DNA of 41,031 nucleotides from Vulcanimicrobiota bacterium (GCA_027364935.1 DAHXOK010000008.1:11853-52883); one strand, 5' to 3'; shown: positions 33,501-40,889, numbered from the stretch's first letter. Numbers and translations: made by a program. The notes: generated by a model from the sequence alone, not told the origin.

Positions 33501-35880
33501 GCTGTGTGCCGTCGGCCTGCGTCATCGTGTCGCCCACGACCGAGAGCGGCATCCCGTTCTGATCGTACGAAAGATGGTGGTGATACCCGAGCGGCATGTA
33601 CGTGTCGGTGAGCTGTCCGTAGATCTCCGGCGCGGAGCCCGTTGCCCACACGTAGTGCACAACGCCGCTAGGACTGCCCGTGCAGGGATTGCTTCCGTTT
33701 GGATAGTCGCCGTTGTGCTGGTGCGCCCAGTTCGGATCGCAGTAGTAGAGCAGATTATTGTACTGGTCGTACTGATACCACGCCGTCGGCTGGAACGTCC
33801 CCATCGAGGTCGTCACCTGCGGCTGCGCCTCCATGACCGCGTTCCCGCTACCGTCATAGGCAAAGGTCGATTCGTAATCGCGCTCGTCGGTGAAGGCGAT
33901 CAGGTTATCGTTACTATCCCACTGCTCGTAGGAGACCAGCCACTGGCTGCCGGTCCACTCCTGCGTCATCGTCACGCGCCACAGGCCGTCGAAGGTCCAC
34001 ATCCGCGAATGCCCGTCGGAATCGCTCACGGTGGTGACGCCGGAGCCGTAGCCGGAGAAGCTCTCCGTGTACCAGCTCTGCAACCCGGTCGGATAGCCGC
34101 TCTGCAACACCCCTTGACTCCCCAGTCCGGGGCTCACGCCGTCTTGCGGCGTGAAGTTCACCACGCCGTCGTCGGTCATCGACGTTGCACGGCGGCTGCC
34201 ATCGAAGGCGAAGTTCACGGTGTCGCCCTCTTGCGCCGTGCCGTGCGCGCGTTGGCTCACGGTATAGCGCGGTGAGTTCGCGCTTGCGATCAGGTAGCCG
34301 GCGTTATACGTGTACGTCTCCGGAATGCAGGCCGTGTTGGTGCTGCTGCACGTCTGCGCCGAGGTCGTCGCGTTGCCCGGACGGTCGACTTCGGTCAGAT
34401 CGCCCGTGCTGTCGTACTCGTAGGAGATCGTCGAGCCGTCCGGACGCGCGATCGACTGGAGTTCATCGGGGCCCGTACCGTTGAGCAGGCCGAAGGTCAA
34501 GGTAACTGACTGCCCGTCGCTATGCGCCACGACAATTTGCGTGAGGTTCTCGGGATTGCTCGCATCGCCGTTCGCCCACGAGTAGGTGAAGGTCAGGCTG
34601 TTGTTGACGTTACGGCCTTGAATGGCGAGAATGCGCCCCGACAACCCTGCCGCGATCTGTGTCCCGCAGCTTGAGGGCTGATTCGGCGCCTCGAAGTAGT
34701 AGGCGGTGCCCGTTTTCTTCGTCCAGTAGTAGCCGCAGGCTCCGTCACTCGTGAGCGTGGTGTAGTCGTTCTCGCCTGCGTTGCCGCAGGCGTTCCATTG
34801 CCCTTGGCCGTTTGCGCAGAAATCGTAACGCGCACCATCGATGTCGTAGACGGAGATGATGTTGTACGTCGCGTTATAGGCGAGGTGCGCATCGAACGTG
34901 TTCGTCCAGCCGTTGCCGAAGACCGACGGCGTCGACCCGTCGGTATTGCTCGCATCATGCTGGCTTTGCGAGTTGTAGGTGCGCCGGAACGCGAGATCGA
35001 TGCCCCGCTCCGGAATATCCAGGTCATCAACTTGGACCAGCAGGTTGCCGTTGCCGACGTTGACCATCGCCTTGCCGATGCCGGGTAATGGCTCTTGCTC
35101 GTAGGTCCAATAATGGTTGATGCCGGTGGTCGAGGGAGAAAGTCCCGGTGTCGGCTGGGGCGTTGGGGTGGCGGTGACGCAGTTGGGCGGAATGCCGCTG
35201 TCGCCCGGCGGACATGGCGTCGGCACGGGCGTCGGCGTTGGGATCGGGGTAGGCGTCGGTGTGGGTGTCGGGCTGGGAGTTGGACTCGGCGTTGCCGTAG
35301 GCGGCGGCGTGATGCAGCCATTCAGGCCACAGTACATCGGCGAAACGTGTGAGCCCGGCGCAGGGCTTGCGGTGTTCTCGATCATCGGATGTACGCCTGT
35401 GAGCGCGAACCGGCCGCGCGCGTTCCAGCGCGGAGCAACAACAAAACCCTGCGACCGCGGCTGCGTTGCTGTTCCGGGAGCCGAGCTGCGGCGCAGCGCA
35501 AGCGGATCGCGCGGCGCCTTGCGCGGATCGATCGCCTCGGGTCGATGCAATCCGGGAACCCGAGCGACACTACCGTAGCGCCGTACGAGGCGCGCGTTGC
35601 GCCAGCGACTGGCACTCGGCGGCCGCGCGATGCGAATCACGCGCGGAAAGGAGGGGGCCGGCGCGTGCATCGCCTCGTAGCGACCCATCTGCCCCGTGAG
35701 CATCGCATGCGTTGCCGAGTTCAACCAGGCGTTACGCAGCGGCGTCATGACCGCAGCGGCAAAGATGCCGCCAACGGTAGCAACGACGTTAGCGGGCGAA
35801 CCGCTTGCTGCAAGCGCACTCGCTCCCGAACTTTGCGCGAGCAGAACGATGAACAACACGCCGGCGATGATGCGTCGCAT
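30550..35880 (-). CDS. Sec-exported Rhs/YD-repeat protein with variable C-terminal domain
   Basis: A 1776-residue protein. The ATG at 35880 was chosen for its AGGAGAGG site and because it places a signal peptide at the N-terminus (RRIIAGVLFIVLLAQ). After an Arg/Pro-rich region come a Thr/Pro linker (about 192-248), a DUF6531-like start (VDDLDIPERGIDLAFRRTYN), and many YD repeats forming an Rhs shell. The core ends with the hallmark YSDPTGYNP. The last 193 residues are unrelated to the core and less GC-rich, as in swappable Rhs toxin domains. They contain DLAAELVHALHQVMD, like the helix of M91-type zincins (HELxHALH) but with Ala for the first His, and EDDIGYKVRDE further on. The C-terminus is acidic. 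Toxin function is inferred. Confidence 0.9.
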   Translation of the reverse strand: MRRIIAGVLFIVLLAQSSGASALAASGSPANVVATVGGIFAAAVMTPLRNAWLNSATHAMLTGQMGRYEAMHAPAPSFPRVIRIARPPSASRWRNARLVRRYGSVARVPGLHRPEAIDPRKAPRDPLALRRSSAPGTATQPRSQGFVVAPRWNARGRFALTGVHPMIENTASPAPGSHVSPMYCGLNGCITPPPTATPSPTPSPTPTPTPTPIPTPTPVPTPCPPGDSGIPPNCVTATPTPQPTPGLSPSTTGINHYWTYEQEPLPGIGKAMVNVGNGNLLVQVDDLDIPERGIDLAFRRTYNSQSQHDASNTDGSTPSVFGNGWTNTFDAHLAYNATYNIISVYDIDGARYDFCANGQGQWNACGNAGENDYTTLTSDGACGYYWTKKTGTAYYFEAPNQPSSCGTQIAAGLSGRILAIQGRNVNNSLTFTYSWANGDASNPENLTQIVVAHSDGQSVTLTFGLLNGTGPDELQSIARPDGSTISYEYDSTGDLTEVDRPGNATTSAQTCSSTNTACIPETYTYNAGYLIASANSPRYTVSQRAHGTAQEGDTVNFAFDGSRRATSMTDDGVVNFTPQDGVSPGLGSQGVLQSGYPTGLQSWYTESFSGYGSGVTTVSDSDGHSRMWTFDGLWRVTMTQEWTGSQWLVSYEQWDSNDNLIAFTDERDYESTFAYDGSGNAVMEAQPQVTTSMGTFQPTAWYQYDQYNNLLYYCDPNWAHQHNGDYPNGSNPCTGSPSGVVHYVWATGSAPEIYGQLTDTYMPLGYHHHLSYDQNGMPLSVVGDTMTQADGTQRTPTQSFTYDSYGNVQTYNPGNGSWRLAYDSLNRVLTREDPDGVYSYVCYYADGSTHYSESSYQHALDGNASGCAASPPGIYASAFTYDADGDVLTQTAVHGGTYVQNGSPTLPTTQGVTQKFYDADDRLVEVEQPYDSANDSYTNPWVTRYLYDLSQNGGIGSITFDGQSIAAHGNLYKTVELLPQGSGTQTVTYTSWPPQPTPSPIPNTVYQDLKGTAFDNLDRPTAKYSLVYNSNTQADALNTESLTYDADPTRLGLLTSDRNQLAQCQDFLYDSRGSATAVQFSDSTPWRTMLYDPDGRVMSVTSSVFGAQSYTYDADGRLSTSQDPSGGGTTSPALLTHHYYADGTQESLDVSSSALTQASLFAYSYRPDGRLQTQAIDDASVAGIVNAGTTTLSYTYTAAGRMTQRSESGAAANGTSVTMTHNAYGQESAETIPGATLSSFEYGAQGEVLGVMTPASNVPARYTYSVRGELTSWPGSSLTSSSRYANGVQIQGAQRTGTLQVTWDGRMGIALGTNWTSGNSNASSGMIYDAAGRLTTDSQYSCCDSNGDPTDDTTVSRTYDAENHTLLSGPMDYGTGQPSGNSLLWGPNGHPIMVGSTLKLGDSPQYDTLHWDGGMLLFTTNSSGQLDDIKVGAQGDVLPLDPGYKGLTFYDRDPAGGVMGCHNASGATFAGLSNSYTFDTRFGAFERSPCNAASNMPTSINWWGAPKALGPASNPIGNGGVLGMPRTDGLTDGTDTIQGVRTYDSNAGTWTTPDAYAGTVDNPASQKSYMWNGSNPEAYSDPTGYNPINIPTSLTNAWTWGLKHSALFRKIALGVENHIGKNGSTKIAVVYIRSNIKSCQGCESVTVPAGQLTNGDLYGHITIGLTSGATASRAELVADLAAELVHALHQVMDPAAFAERNGERSSLPASVGTSVSAEDDIGYKVRDEVLTQLGVKPALGGTKAGDDPNAGPEDESADGGEDEIDVSATTAVPLSL
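35216..35307 (-). repeat. Low-complexity Pro-Thr linker repeat inside Rhs gene
   Basis: About 90 bases of short imperfect GGTGTCGG-like units encode alternating Thr-Pro and Ser-Pro dipeptides between the Rhs N-terminal region and the YD shell. The unit is short and irregular with no spacers, so it is a coding microsatellite-like tract that could vary in length. Confidence 0.7.
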
Positions 35881-35921
35881 ACGCCCCTCTCCTGAGATAC
35901 AGAAGCAGCTTTGTGCAGCCA

Positions 35922-35951
35922 ACTATACGGCGCTCGGCCGCCATCGCGCAA
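35922..35951 (-). promoter_or_regulatory. Candidate Rhs promoter
   Basis: TTGCGC (35951-35946) and TATAGT (35927-35922) are separated by 18 bases on the minus strand. They lie about 42 bases before the Rhs ATG, leaving a leader of about 35 bases that carries the AGGAGAGG site. The fit to a housekeeping promoter is fair. Confidence 0.5.
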
Positions 35952-35969
35952 ATCAAGAAAGGTGGTCCA

Positions 35970-36010
35970 GATACCACCCGATACCATGAGAGCGCCATGA
36001 GATACCATGA
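35970..36010. repeat. Four-unit tandem 10-11 bp array upstream of Rhs promoter
   Basis: The contiguous units are GATACCACCC, GATACCATGA, GAGCGCCATGA and GATACCATGA. Two units are identical and the others share either the left (GATACCA) or right (CCATGA) part. The array lies 19 bp upstream of the Rhs -35 and 24 bp from the stop of the HTH gene. The period equals one helical turn, so protein monomers would bind on one face, as excisionases and some activators do. Confidence 0.6.
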
Positions 36011-36034
36011 CGTACTACCGGATGCGTTCAGATT

Positions 36035-36247
36035 CTACGAAACGAGATCTCTTGCGGACTCGATCAGCTCGTCCAAGGCTGCCTTCGGGATGAGGATGCA
36101 GCGGCCGAACCGCGTGTGTGGGATTCTCCCCTGATGGAGCGCCTTATCAAACGTCTTGCGTGACATGCGCAGGTAGCGCGCTGCTTCGTCGGGTTTCATG
36201 ATCTCGGGCCACTCGCCATTCGACGGTATGATCTTGCCGTTTCTCAT
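36035..36247 (-). CDS. Excisionase/MerR-like helix-turn-helix protein (70 aa)
   Basis: A 70-residue DNA-binding protein of the excisionase-type HTH_17 family: MKPDEAARYLRMSRKTFDKA is the winged-helix start, then LHQGRIPHTRFGRCILIP and the C-terminal helix KAALDELIESA. The ATG at 36247 overlaps the lipoprotein stop as ATGA, so it is read from the same mRNA as that gene. It precedes the Rhs gene on the same strand, with the tandem repeat array in between. In mobile elements such proteins control excision; elsewhere they act as small transcription factors. No integrase gene is visible in the window, so a regulatory role at the array is the simpler reading. Confidence 0.85.
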   Translation of the reverse strand: MRNGKIIPSNGEWPEIMKPDEAARYLRMSRKTFDKALHQGRIPHTRFGRCILIPKAALDELIESARDLVS

Positions 36248-36909
36248 GGCTGCACGACCAGCACGTCGCGGTAGCTCGTGATCGTGTTGTAGTAGTCCAG
36301 ATCGCCGAAGTAGTAGGTGCCTGCGTGTAATGTGAAGGCTTGCGAGAAGCAGAGTTGCCCGTTCTGCGCCGGCGGGATGCGCCCGGTGGACCAAAACGGC
36401 TGCGCGCTGCTGCCGATAACCGTGTTCGTCGCGGTTGCAGCGTTCGCGGGAAAAGTGTAGGGCTCACTCGGAAATGCGTGGCCCGAGAACGCGACTGCGG
36501 AGTGGTAGATCGTATCGGTCCCTAGCTCGATGTTGGTGAACTGCACGGTATCGCTCGCGGTAATGGCTGCGCCTGAGGAAGTCTTGCTAATAACCTGTGC
36601 CAGATCGGGAAGATCGGTACCATTGAAGACCGCATACCCCGCTATCGCGCCGTAGGTCGGATCGGTGACCGTGGTGACCTCGCTGCCGATGCCGATCAGT
36701 ACGACATTCGGATTGATACTCGGCACGGTGTTGCACGCTCCGGGTGCAATCGTTGGGGTTGCGCTCGGCGACGGCGAGGGTACGACTCCGCCACCGGAGA
36801 GGTTCGCGCAACCTGCGAGGAGCGCCGCGATGGCGAGCGTGGCAATGCAAAGGAGTTGCCCTTCGACTTCGCGCTCTGCGCTACGCCCAGGGTGACAACG
36901 TCGGTTCAT
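36244..36909 (-). CDS. Lipoprotein, possibly cupredoxin-like
   Basis: A 221-residue lipoprotein. The signal sequence GQLLCIATLAIAALLAGC ends at Cys34 after an atypically long polar N-terminus that lies in a dispersed-repeat-like sequence. A Pro/Ser-rich linker (VVPSPSPSATPTIAP) follows, then a beta-rich domain: DTVQFTNIELGTDTIYHSAV, FTLHAGTYYFGDLDYYNT and YRDVLVVQP. The pattern of a strand with His followed by a late HAGTYYF strand recalls cupredoxins, but the full copper ligand set (two His, Cys, Met) is not obvious, so the fold is tentative. It overlaps both neighbours by four bases: the Ig-like fragment upstream and the HTH gene downstream. Confidence 0.7.
   Translation of the reverse strand: MNRRCHPGRSAEREVEGQLLCIATLAIAALLAGCANLSGGGVVPSPSPSATPTIAPGACNTVPSINPNVVLIGIGSEVTTVTDPTYGAIAGYAVFNGTDLPDLAQVISKTSSGAAITASDTVQFTNIELGTDTIYHSAVAFSGHAFPSEPYTFPANAATATNTVIGSSAQPFWSTGRIPPAQNGQLCFSQAFTLHAGTYYFGDLDYYNTITSYRDVLVVQP
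36858..36898 (-). repeat. Dispersed-repeat-like sequence in the lipoprotein 5' end
   Basis: Read on the minus strand the segment begins GTCACCCTGGGCGTAGCG and ends GAAGTCGAAGGGC. This layout (CACCCTG-x-GCGTAGCG then GTCGAAGG) is familiar from short intergenic repeats found in many copies in other high-GC genomes. Here it encodes residues CHPGRSAEREVEG before the lipoprotein signal. No second full copy was found in the window. Confidence 0.45.
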
Positions 36910-37175
36910 TGCCGCACCACCGAGAGCGGAATCGGCACGGAGACGGTCGCGCCCATCGCGTTGGACGCGGTCAAGCTCATCTGCACGTTGCCTTGCGCGG
37001 TCGGGCCGGCATCGAACGCGAAGGTCGCCTGCCACTTACCCGGGGCGATCGAGGTAAGCTCCGCCTCCGGCGTAACCGCATTCGGGCCGAAGACGAGTTT
37101 CGCCACGTTGGTCGTCGTGATCGCGGAGATCGTGATCTGCCCTCCGGGCGCGACCACCGTCGGCGATACTTGCAC
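36906..37175 (-). CDS. Ig-like beta-sandwich fragment, probably 5'-truncated
   Basis: An 89-residue frame from a GTG at 37175, with no ribosome-binding site. MQVSPTVVAPGGQITISAIT, GKWQATFAFDAGPTAQGNVQ and SVPIPLSVVRQ look like one bacterial Ig/FN3-type domain from an exported protein. There is no signal peptide, and the frame stays open upstream without a start codon, so it is likely the 3' remnant of a longer exported protein. Its stop overlaps the lipoprotein start (ATGA), which suggests it was once part of the same operon. Confidence 0.5.
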   Translation of the reverse strand: MQVSPTVVAPGGQITISAITTTNVAKLVFGPNAVTPEAELTSIAPGKWQATFAFDAGPTAQGNVQMSLTASNAMGATVSVPIPLSVVRQ

Positions 37176-37417
37176 GTAGAAGCAGTGAAGGCGTTCGTCC
37201 GCGAGGAGCTGCGCGCGTTGACTCCGCTGGAGCGCCTGACTGCATTACTCGACCGAACCTCACTGGCGCTTATCGCCGGCCCGCATGAGGACGCCGATGA
37301 CGCGAGCGCCTCTTGTCGAAAACGCGGCCGAAGACCCGGCTTGACGTTCCACCGCCGCCGGTCCGACAGTGGCACCGCACGCTGGGTTTTGCTCGGCTCC
37401 GACGAACTTCGGCCCTC

Positions 37418-37984
37418 GTGGCTGCTCCGCGCACGCCCTTCGAACCACCCTCCGCCGGGCAGCGAGCCTTCTTGGAACGCGCCATGGAGCAATACGGCAA
37501 GGCGACCTACAACTTCGCCTACCGCCTGACGCGCAACGGCGCCGATGCCGCCGACCTGACCCAGGAGGCCTTCATTCGGGTCTATCGGGCCTGGCGCAGC
37601 TTCGTCCCGGGGACCTCCTTCCTCTCGTGGATCTACCGAATTGTCACGAATCTCTATCGGGACGAACTTCGGCGCCAGAAGGGACGTTATCAGGAGGAGA
37701 TCCCCGAGGACAACGCACCACAGGCTTTCGGGGGAAGCCGGCCATTGGCGGTCGAGCCGATCGACGAGTATGTCGAAGGGCAGATGAGCGAACCGGTGGC
37801 CAAGGCGCTCGATGCCCTCACACCCGACCAGCGAGCCGTGCTGGTACTTGCAGACATAGAGGAGTATAGCTACCAGGAGATCGCGGAGATTGTCGGCTGC
37901 TCGATCGGCACGGTGCGCTCGCGCCTCCACCGAGCCCGCCACCAGCTCCGCAGACTCATAACCGAGCACTCAACAGCATCATGA
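37418..37984 (+). CDS. ECF-type RNA polymerase sigma factor (RpoE-like)
   Basis: Sigma-70 of the extracytoplasmic-function class. Region 2 reads YNFAYRLTRNGADAADLTQE, then AFIRVYRAWRSF and LSWIYRIVTNLYRDELRR. Region 4 reads ALDALTPDQRAVLVLADIEE and EIVGCSIGTVRSRLHRARHQ. The start is uncertain: GTG at 37418 (188 residues) keeps the first helix FLERAMEQYGKATYN. TTG at 37313 gives 223 residues and ATG at 37484 only 166. TTGACG at 37341 and GACAGT at 37365 (18-base spacer) form a possible promoter favouring 37418. The stop overlaps the anti-sigma start as ATGA. It probably responds to envelope stress through the two following genes. Confidence 0.92.
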   Translation: MAAPRTPFEPPSAGQRAFLERAMEQYGKATYNFAYRLTRNGADAADLTQEAFIRVYRAWRSFVPGTSFLSWIYRIVTNLYRDELRRQKGRYQEEIPEDNAPQAFGGSRPLAVEPIDEYVEGQMSEPVAKALDALTPDQRAVLVLADIEEYSYQEIAEIVGCSIGTVRSRLHRARHQLRRLITEHSTAS

Positions 37985-38505
37985 CAAACGAACACATCGA
38001 CAGCAGCATCCTCACCGACTACCTCCATCACGAGCTCGCGCCGGGAGAAGACGCGCGGGTACTCGCCCATTTGACCGCCTGCACGGAGTGTGCCGGTGCG
38101 TACGAGGCGGAGGCTCGTCTAACGGAAGCACTGCGCGCCGAGGCGCGTGCGGCCGAGCGAGAACTTCCCTTACGCGTAGAGAACCGCGTCTTGGCCGGCA
38201 TTGAGGCTTCGCGCATGCCGGCGTGGCTACGGCAGCTACGGCTCGTGGCACGCCCTGCGATAGGGTTGCCGGTCGCTGCAGCAATCGTGCTGGCGGCCGC
38301 GCTCGGTTTCGTATCGCTCGGCTCGCATACGGCGCACGCACCCACGATCGCGGCGGCGTACTATCTCGACGATCACGCAGCGCTGTCGAACAGCTCGCTG
38401 CCCTTCGCGCAGACCGCCGTCGTGCCGGGCTCGCTTGAAAACGGCACTGCCAACGGTGGCGCAACGAGCGCTGCCGTCGGCGCGAACACGATCGCAAGCG
38501 AATGA
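37981..38505 (+). CDS. Zinc-finger anti-sigma factor (RseA/ZAS-like)
   Basis: A 174-residue single-pass membrane protein. The N-terminal zinc-binding anti-sigma domain has the His-x3-Cys-x2-Cys motif in VLAHLTACTECAGAY (His30, Cys34, Cys37), followed by helices that would clamp the sigma factor. The transmembrane segment is about 91-113 (AIGLPVAAAIVLAAALGFVS), and the last 60 residues are Ala/Ser/Thr-rich and extracytoplasmic. It overlaps both neighbours with ATGA, so sigma, anti-sigma and RseB-like protein are made together. Release of the sigma factor would need regulated proteolysis; no protease gene is in the window. Confidence 0.9.
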   Translation: MTNEHIDSSILTDYLHHELAPGEDARVLAHLTACTECAGAYEAEARLTEALRAEARAAERELPLRVENRVLAGIEASRMPAWLRQLRLVARPAIGLPVAAAIVLAAALGFVSLGSHTAHAPTIAAAYYLDDHAALSNSSLPFAQTAVVPGSLENGTANGGATSAAVGANTIASE

Positions 38506-39530
38506 CGCTGCGCCGAACGCTGACGCTTCTGCTCGTCCTCGCCGCAGGAGCGCAAGCGCAGGCAGCAACGGCGCAGACAGACGCCAAGGCGATTGCGCTG
38601 CTCCACGCCGCCGCCGAGGCACCGCTCCACGTGTCGTTCGTAGCGCAGGTCGAGCTCTTGACGATCGGTTCCCACGGATCCGACGCCTCGGTTTTTCGCG
38701 TCGATCACCGCGCTCCGAACCTGACGCGTCGCTGGTATCTCGCGCCCTCGAACCTCTACGGCGACTGGGTGCTCTCGCGCGGCGGATCGACGTACGCCGT
38801 GGACGTCAAGCGCCGTCGCATCGTCGTGACGCGTAACGACGCCTTCGGCGTGCACGTCGGCTGGAGACACAACCTCGCGCTCCTGACGAGGAACTATGCG
38901 CCCGTGATGGGGCGCGACGCGCAGGTTGCGGGACGCCCGGTACATACGATCTCGCTCGTCAATCGCTACACCGGCCTCACGACGATGCGGCTCTGGATCG
39001 ATGCCGCAACTGGCCTCATGCTTCAGCGGCAAGTCTACGCGACGAACGGATCGCTCGTCGTGCAGATGCACTTCGACGACGTGCGGCCAACGAACGGCAT
39101 TCCGCCTTCGACCTTCGACCTTCCGAGCAACTACGCGCAGATCGCCGGACCGAGCCACGGCATTCCCGACGACGATCCCAACCGGGTCATCGCACGCTGC
39201 GGTTTCCAATCCCGCGTTCCGCACTACCTGCCGGAAGGCTTTACGCCCGTCGCAGCCGATCTCGGTAACGAAAGCGGCGTGCGAACCCTGCACATTCTCT
39301 ACTCCGACGGTCTGCGCACGGTCTCGCTCTTCGAGAATGCCCGTGGCGCGGCCGTCGATATGTCCGGGTATCATCCGGTCGCTCTAACGGTCGGCCCGTT
39401 GAACGTGGAGTCCGTGGATCGCGGCCCAACGACGCTCCTCGCGTGGTCGCAAGGGAGCTTACACTACGCTCTCGTCGCCGACTTGACGCGCGAGGACTTG
39501 GAGAAGATCGCGCTCTCGCTCGCGCGCTAG
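38502..39530 (+). CDS. RseB/MucB-like sigma regulatory protein
   Basis: A 342-residue exported protein with a Sec signal peptide (LTLLLVLAAGAQAQAATAQT). Residues about 28-215 form a lipoprotein-carrier-like N-domain (APLHVSFVAQVELLTIGSHG, NRYTGLTTMRLWIDAATGLM, YATNGSLVVQMHFDDV). Residues about 225-340 form the smaller MucB/RseB C-domain (VPHYLPEGFTPVAADL, LHILYSDGLRTVSLFEN, LHYALVADLTREDLEKIAL). RseB guards RseA from proteolysis in the periplasm and senses misassembled envelope lipids or proteins; the same role is likely here. Gene order sigma-antisigma-rseB mirrors the enterobacterial rpoE operon. Confidence 0.85.
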   Translation: MTLRRTLTLLLVLAAGAQAQAATAQTDAKAIALLHAAAEAPLHVSFVAQVELLTIGSHGSDASVFRVDHRAPNLTRRWYLAPSNLYGDWVLSRGGSTYAVDVKRRRIVVTRNDAFGVHVGWRHNLALLTRNYAPVMGRDAQVAGRPVHTISLVNRYTGLTTMRLWIDAATGLMLQRQVYATNGSLVVQMHFDDVRPTNGIPPSTFDLPSNYAQIAGPSHGIPDDDPNRVIARCGFQSRVPHYLPEGFTPVAADLGNESGVRTLHILYSDGLRTVSLFENARGAAVDMSGYHPVALTVGPLNVESVDRGPTTLLAWSQGSLHYALVADLTREDLEKIALSLAR

Positions 39531-39543
39531 GCCTCAGCGCGAG
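39519..39543. terminator. Hairpin between convergent RseB-like and propeller genes
   Basis: CTCGCGC (39519-39525) and GCGCGAG (39537-39543) form a 7-bp stem with an 11-base loop, across both stop codons. An alternative pairing CGCGCT with AGCGCG shortens the loop to seven bases. Probable bidirectional terminator without U-tract. Confidence 0.45.
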
Positions 39544-40889
39544 CGGATCCGGCGAAGCGGAACCGCGATCACTCCTTCTTGCGATCCATCGATCAAACTA
39601 TCGTTGACGATAATGGGCGAGCCGACGTTGAAATGAAACGCCGTAGCCATTTCCCCGATCGTACGGCCCGTTGCCGCATCGACGGCCCAAAGATGGCCGC
39701 TAAGATCTCCAAAGTATACGACGCCGTCGCGTGCAACCAGGCCCCCTTTGACCGGCCCTTTCACGCGTAGTTGCCAGAGCACGCGGCCGGTGTGCAGATC
39801 GAGCGCGCTCACCATTGGAGCCACGGCGCTTCCGATGAAGATTCGCTCTCGATAGACGAGCGGAATTGCTGCTTCGTTGAATGCCGGTGCCCGGCCCCTG
39901 ACGCGTGCGAGCGTGCGGTCCCAAAGCACGCGCCCCGTATCCTTTGCCAGAGAGAAGACGTGTTGGCGTGCGAGCGATCCAAACTGCACCGTCCAGCCCG
40001 CCGCACCGCGCGCAAGCGGCTCGAGATACATGCCGACGAGCGCGTGCGCCGTAGAGGCAAGCGGCGTCGCGGGAAGGGCGCCGTCAAAGCGTGAGAACGC
40101 TCGCCTCCACACGACGGTTCCGGTTTTCGCGTTCAGCGCGTACACCGTGTTGGGAAAACCTCCGGCGACATACGCGTCGCCGTCGCCGCCGTCGGCCATC
40201 GCCGTCATCGCGAAGAATGACGGAAGCGTCGTGTGCCAGCGATAGGTGCCGTTGCGCGCATCGAGCGCGACCACGGCGCCGGCGCCGTCTGCGTGCACGA
40301 TCGCGCCGTCGATCAAGAGCGGCGTCGGCATGCCGGTGCCGGCGATGCCTTGCGACCACGTCTCGCGTCCCGTCGCGGCATCGATCGCCTCGATGCGATT
40401 CGTTCCCAGACCCATGACGACGTACGCCGGCGGAAAGTACGCCGAACAATCGGAGTTTCCGGTCGCGACGAAGATCGTGCCGTGCTCGTAGAGCGGTTGC
40501 GTCATGAGCTCGTTTTCAGCCTTGTAGATCCGGCGAACCGCGCCGGTAGCCGCGTCGAGCGTATAGAGACGATGGTCGTTCGCCGCAACGACGATCTGAT
40601 CGCGATAGACGACGGGAGACGACGAAATGCTTCCGGTTCGAACGCTCCAGGAAAGCTCGCGCGGCAGGTTCGGATTCACGACGACGACGTTGAGGCCGCC
40701 GCCTAAGCGAAAGCGCGTCCACGAGGTTTGGCGATCGGCACGAAAGACGCTCACGCGCGGGTCCGGCGTACCTGCGACGCCCATAGCGCTCGAGGCGTAT
40801 TGCCTCGAGCACGCGCTGAGCGACAGCGCAAGCAGCGCGATCCAACGCAAGACTCTCGCGGGCGGCGTCACCTCCGCTTCATTCGCCAT
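39534..40889 (-). CDS. PQQ-type beta-propeller lipoprotein
   Basis: A 451-residue lipoprotein. The signal is VLRWIALLALSLSAC with Cys27 in an LSAC lipobox. The mature part is built of PQQ_2/BamB-like propeller blades: SSPVVYRDQIVVAANDHRLY, LDAATGAVRR, IEAIDAATGRETWSQG, VVALDARNGTYRWH, VYALNAKTGTVVWRR, SALDLHTGRVLWQLRVKG and LWAVDAATGRTIGEM. Seven or eight blades are likely. It has no dehydrogenase active-site signature, so it is a binding or scaffold propeller like BamB rather than an enzyme. An in-frame extension to 40994 overlaps the divergent gene and is rejected. Confidence 0.82.
   Translation of the reverse strand: MANEAEVTPPARVLRWIALLALSLSACSRQYASSAMGVAGTPDPRVSVFRADRQTSWTRFRLGGGLNVVVVNPNLPRELSWSVRTGSISSSPVVYRDQIVVAANDHRLYTLDAATGAVRRIYKAENELMTQPLYEHGTIFVATGNSDCSAYFPPAYVVMGLGTNRIEAIDAATGRETWSQGIAGTGMPTPLLIDGAIVHADGAGAVVALDARNGTYRWHTTLPSFFAMTAMADGGDGDAYVAGGFPNTVYALNAKTGTVVWRRAFSRFDGALPATPLASTAHALVGMYLEPLARGAAGWTVQFGSLARQHVFSLAKDTGRVLWDRTLARVRGRAPAFNEAAIPLVYRERIFIGSAVAPMVSALDLHTGRVLWQLRVKGPVKGGLVARDGVVYFGDLSGHLWAVDAATGRTIGEMATAFHFNVGSPIIVNDSLIDGSQEGVIAVPLRRIRSR

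Noticed and set aside
31140-35200. Repetitive structure in the Rhs gene considered as a CRISPR array
   Set aside because: Similarity is at protein level (YD repeats), with no identical DNA repeats of 25-40 bp separated by unique spacers.
35880-35922. Earlier Rhs start at 35922
   Set aside because: It would place codons across the TATAGT promoter element and in front of the AGGAGAGG site; the ATG at 35880 has the site at good spacing and begins the signal peptide.
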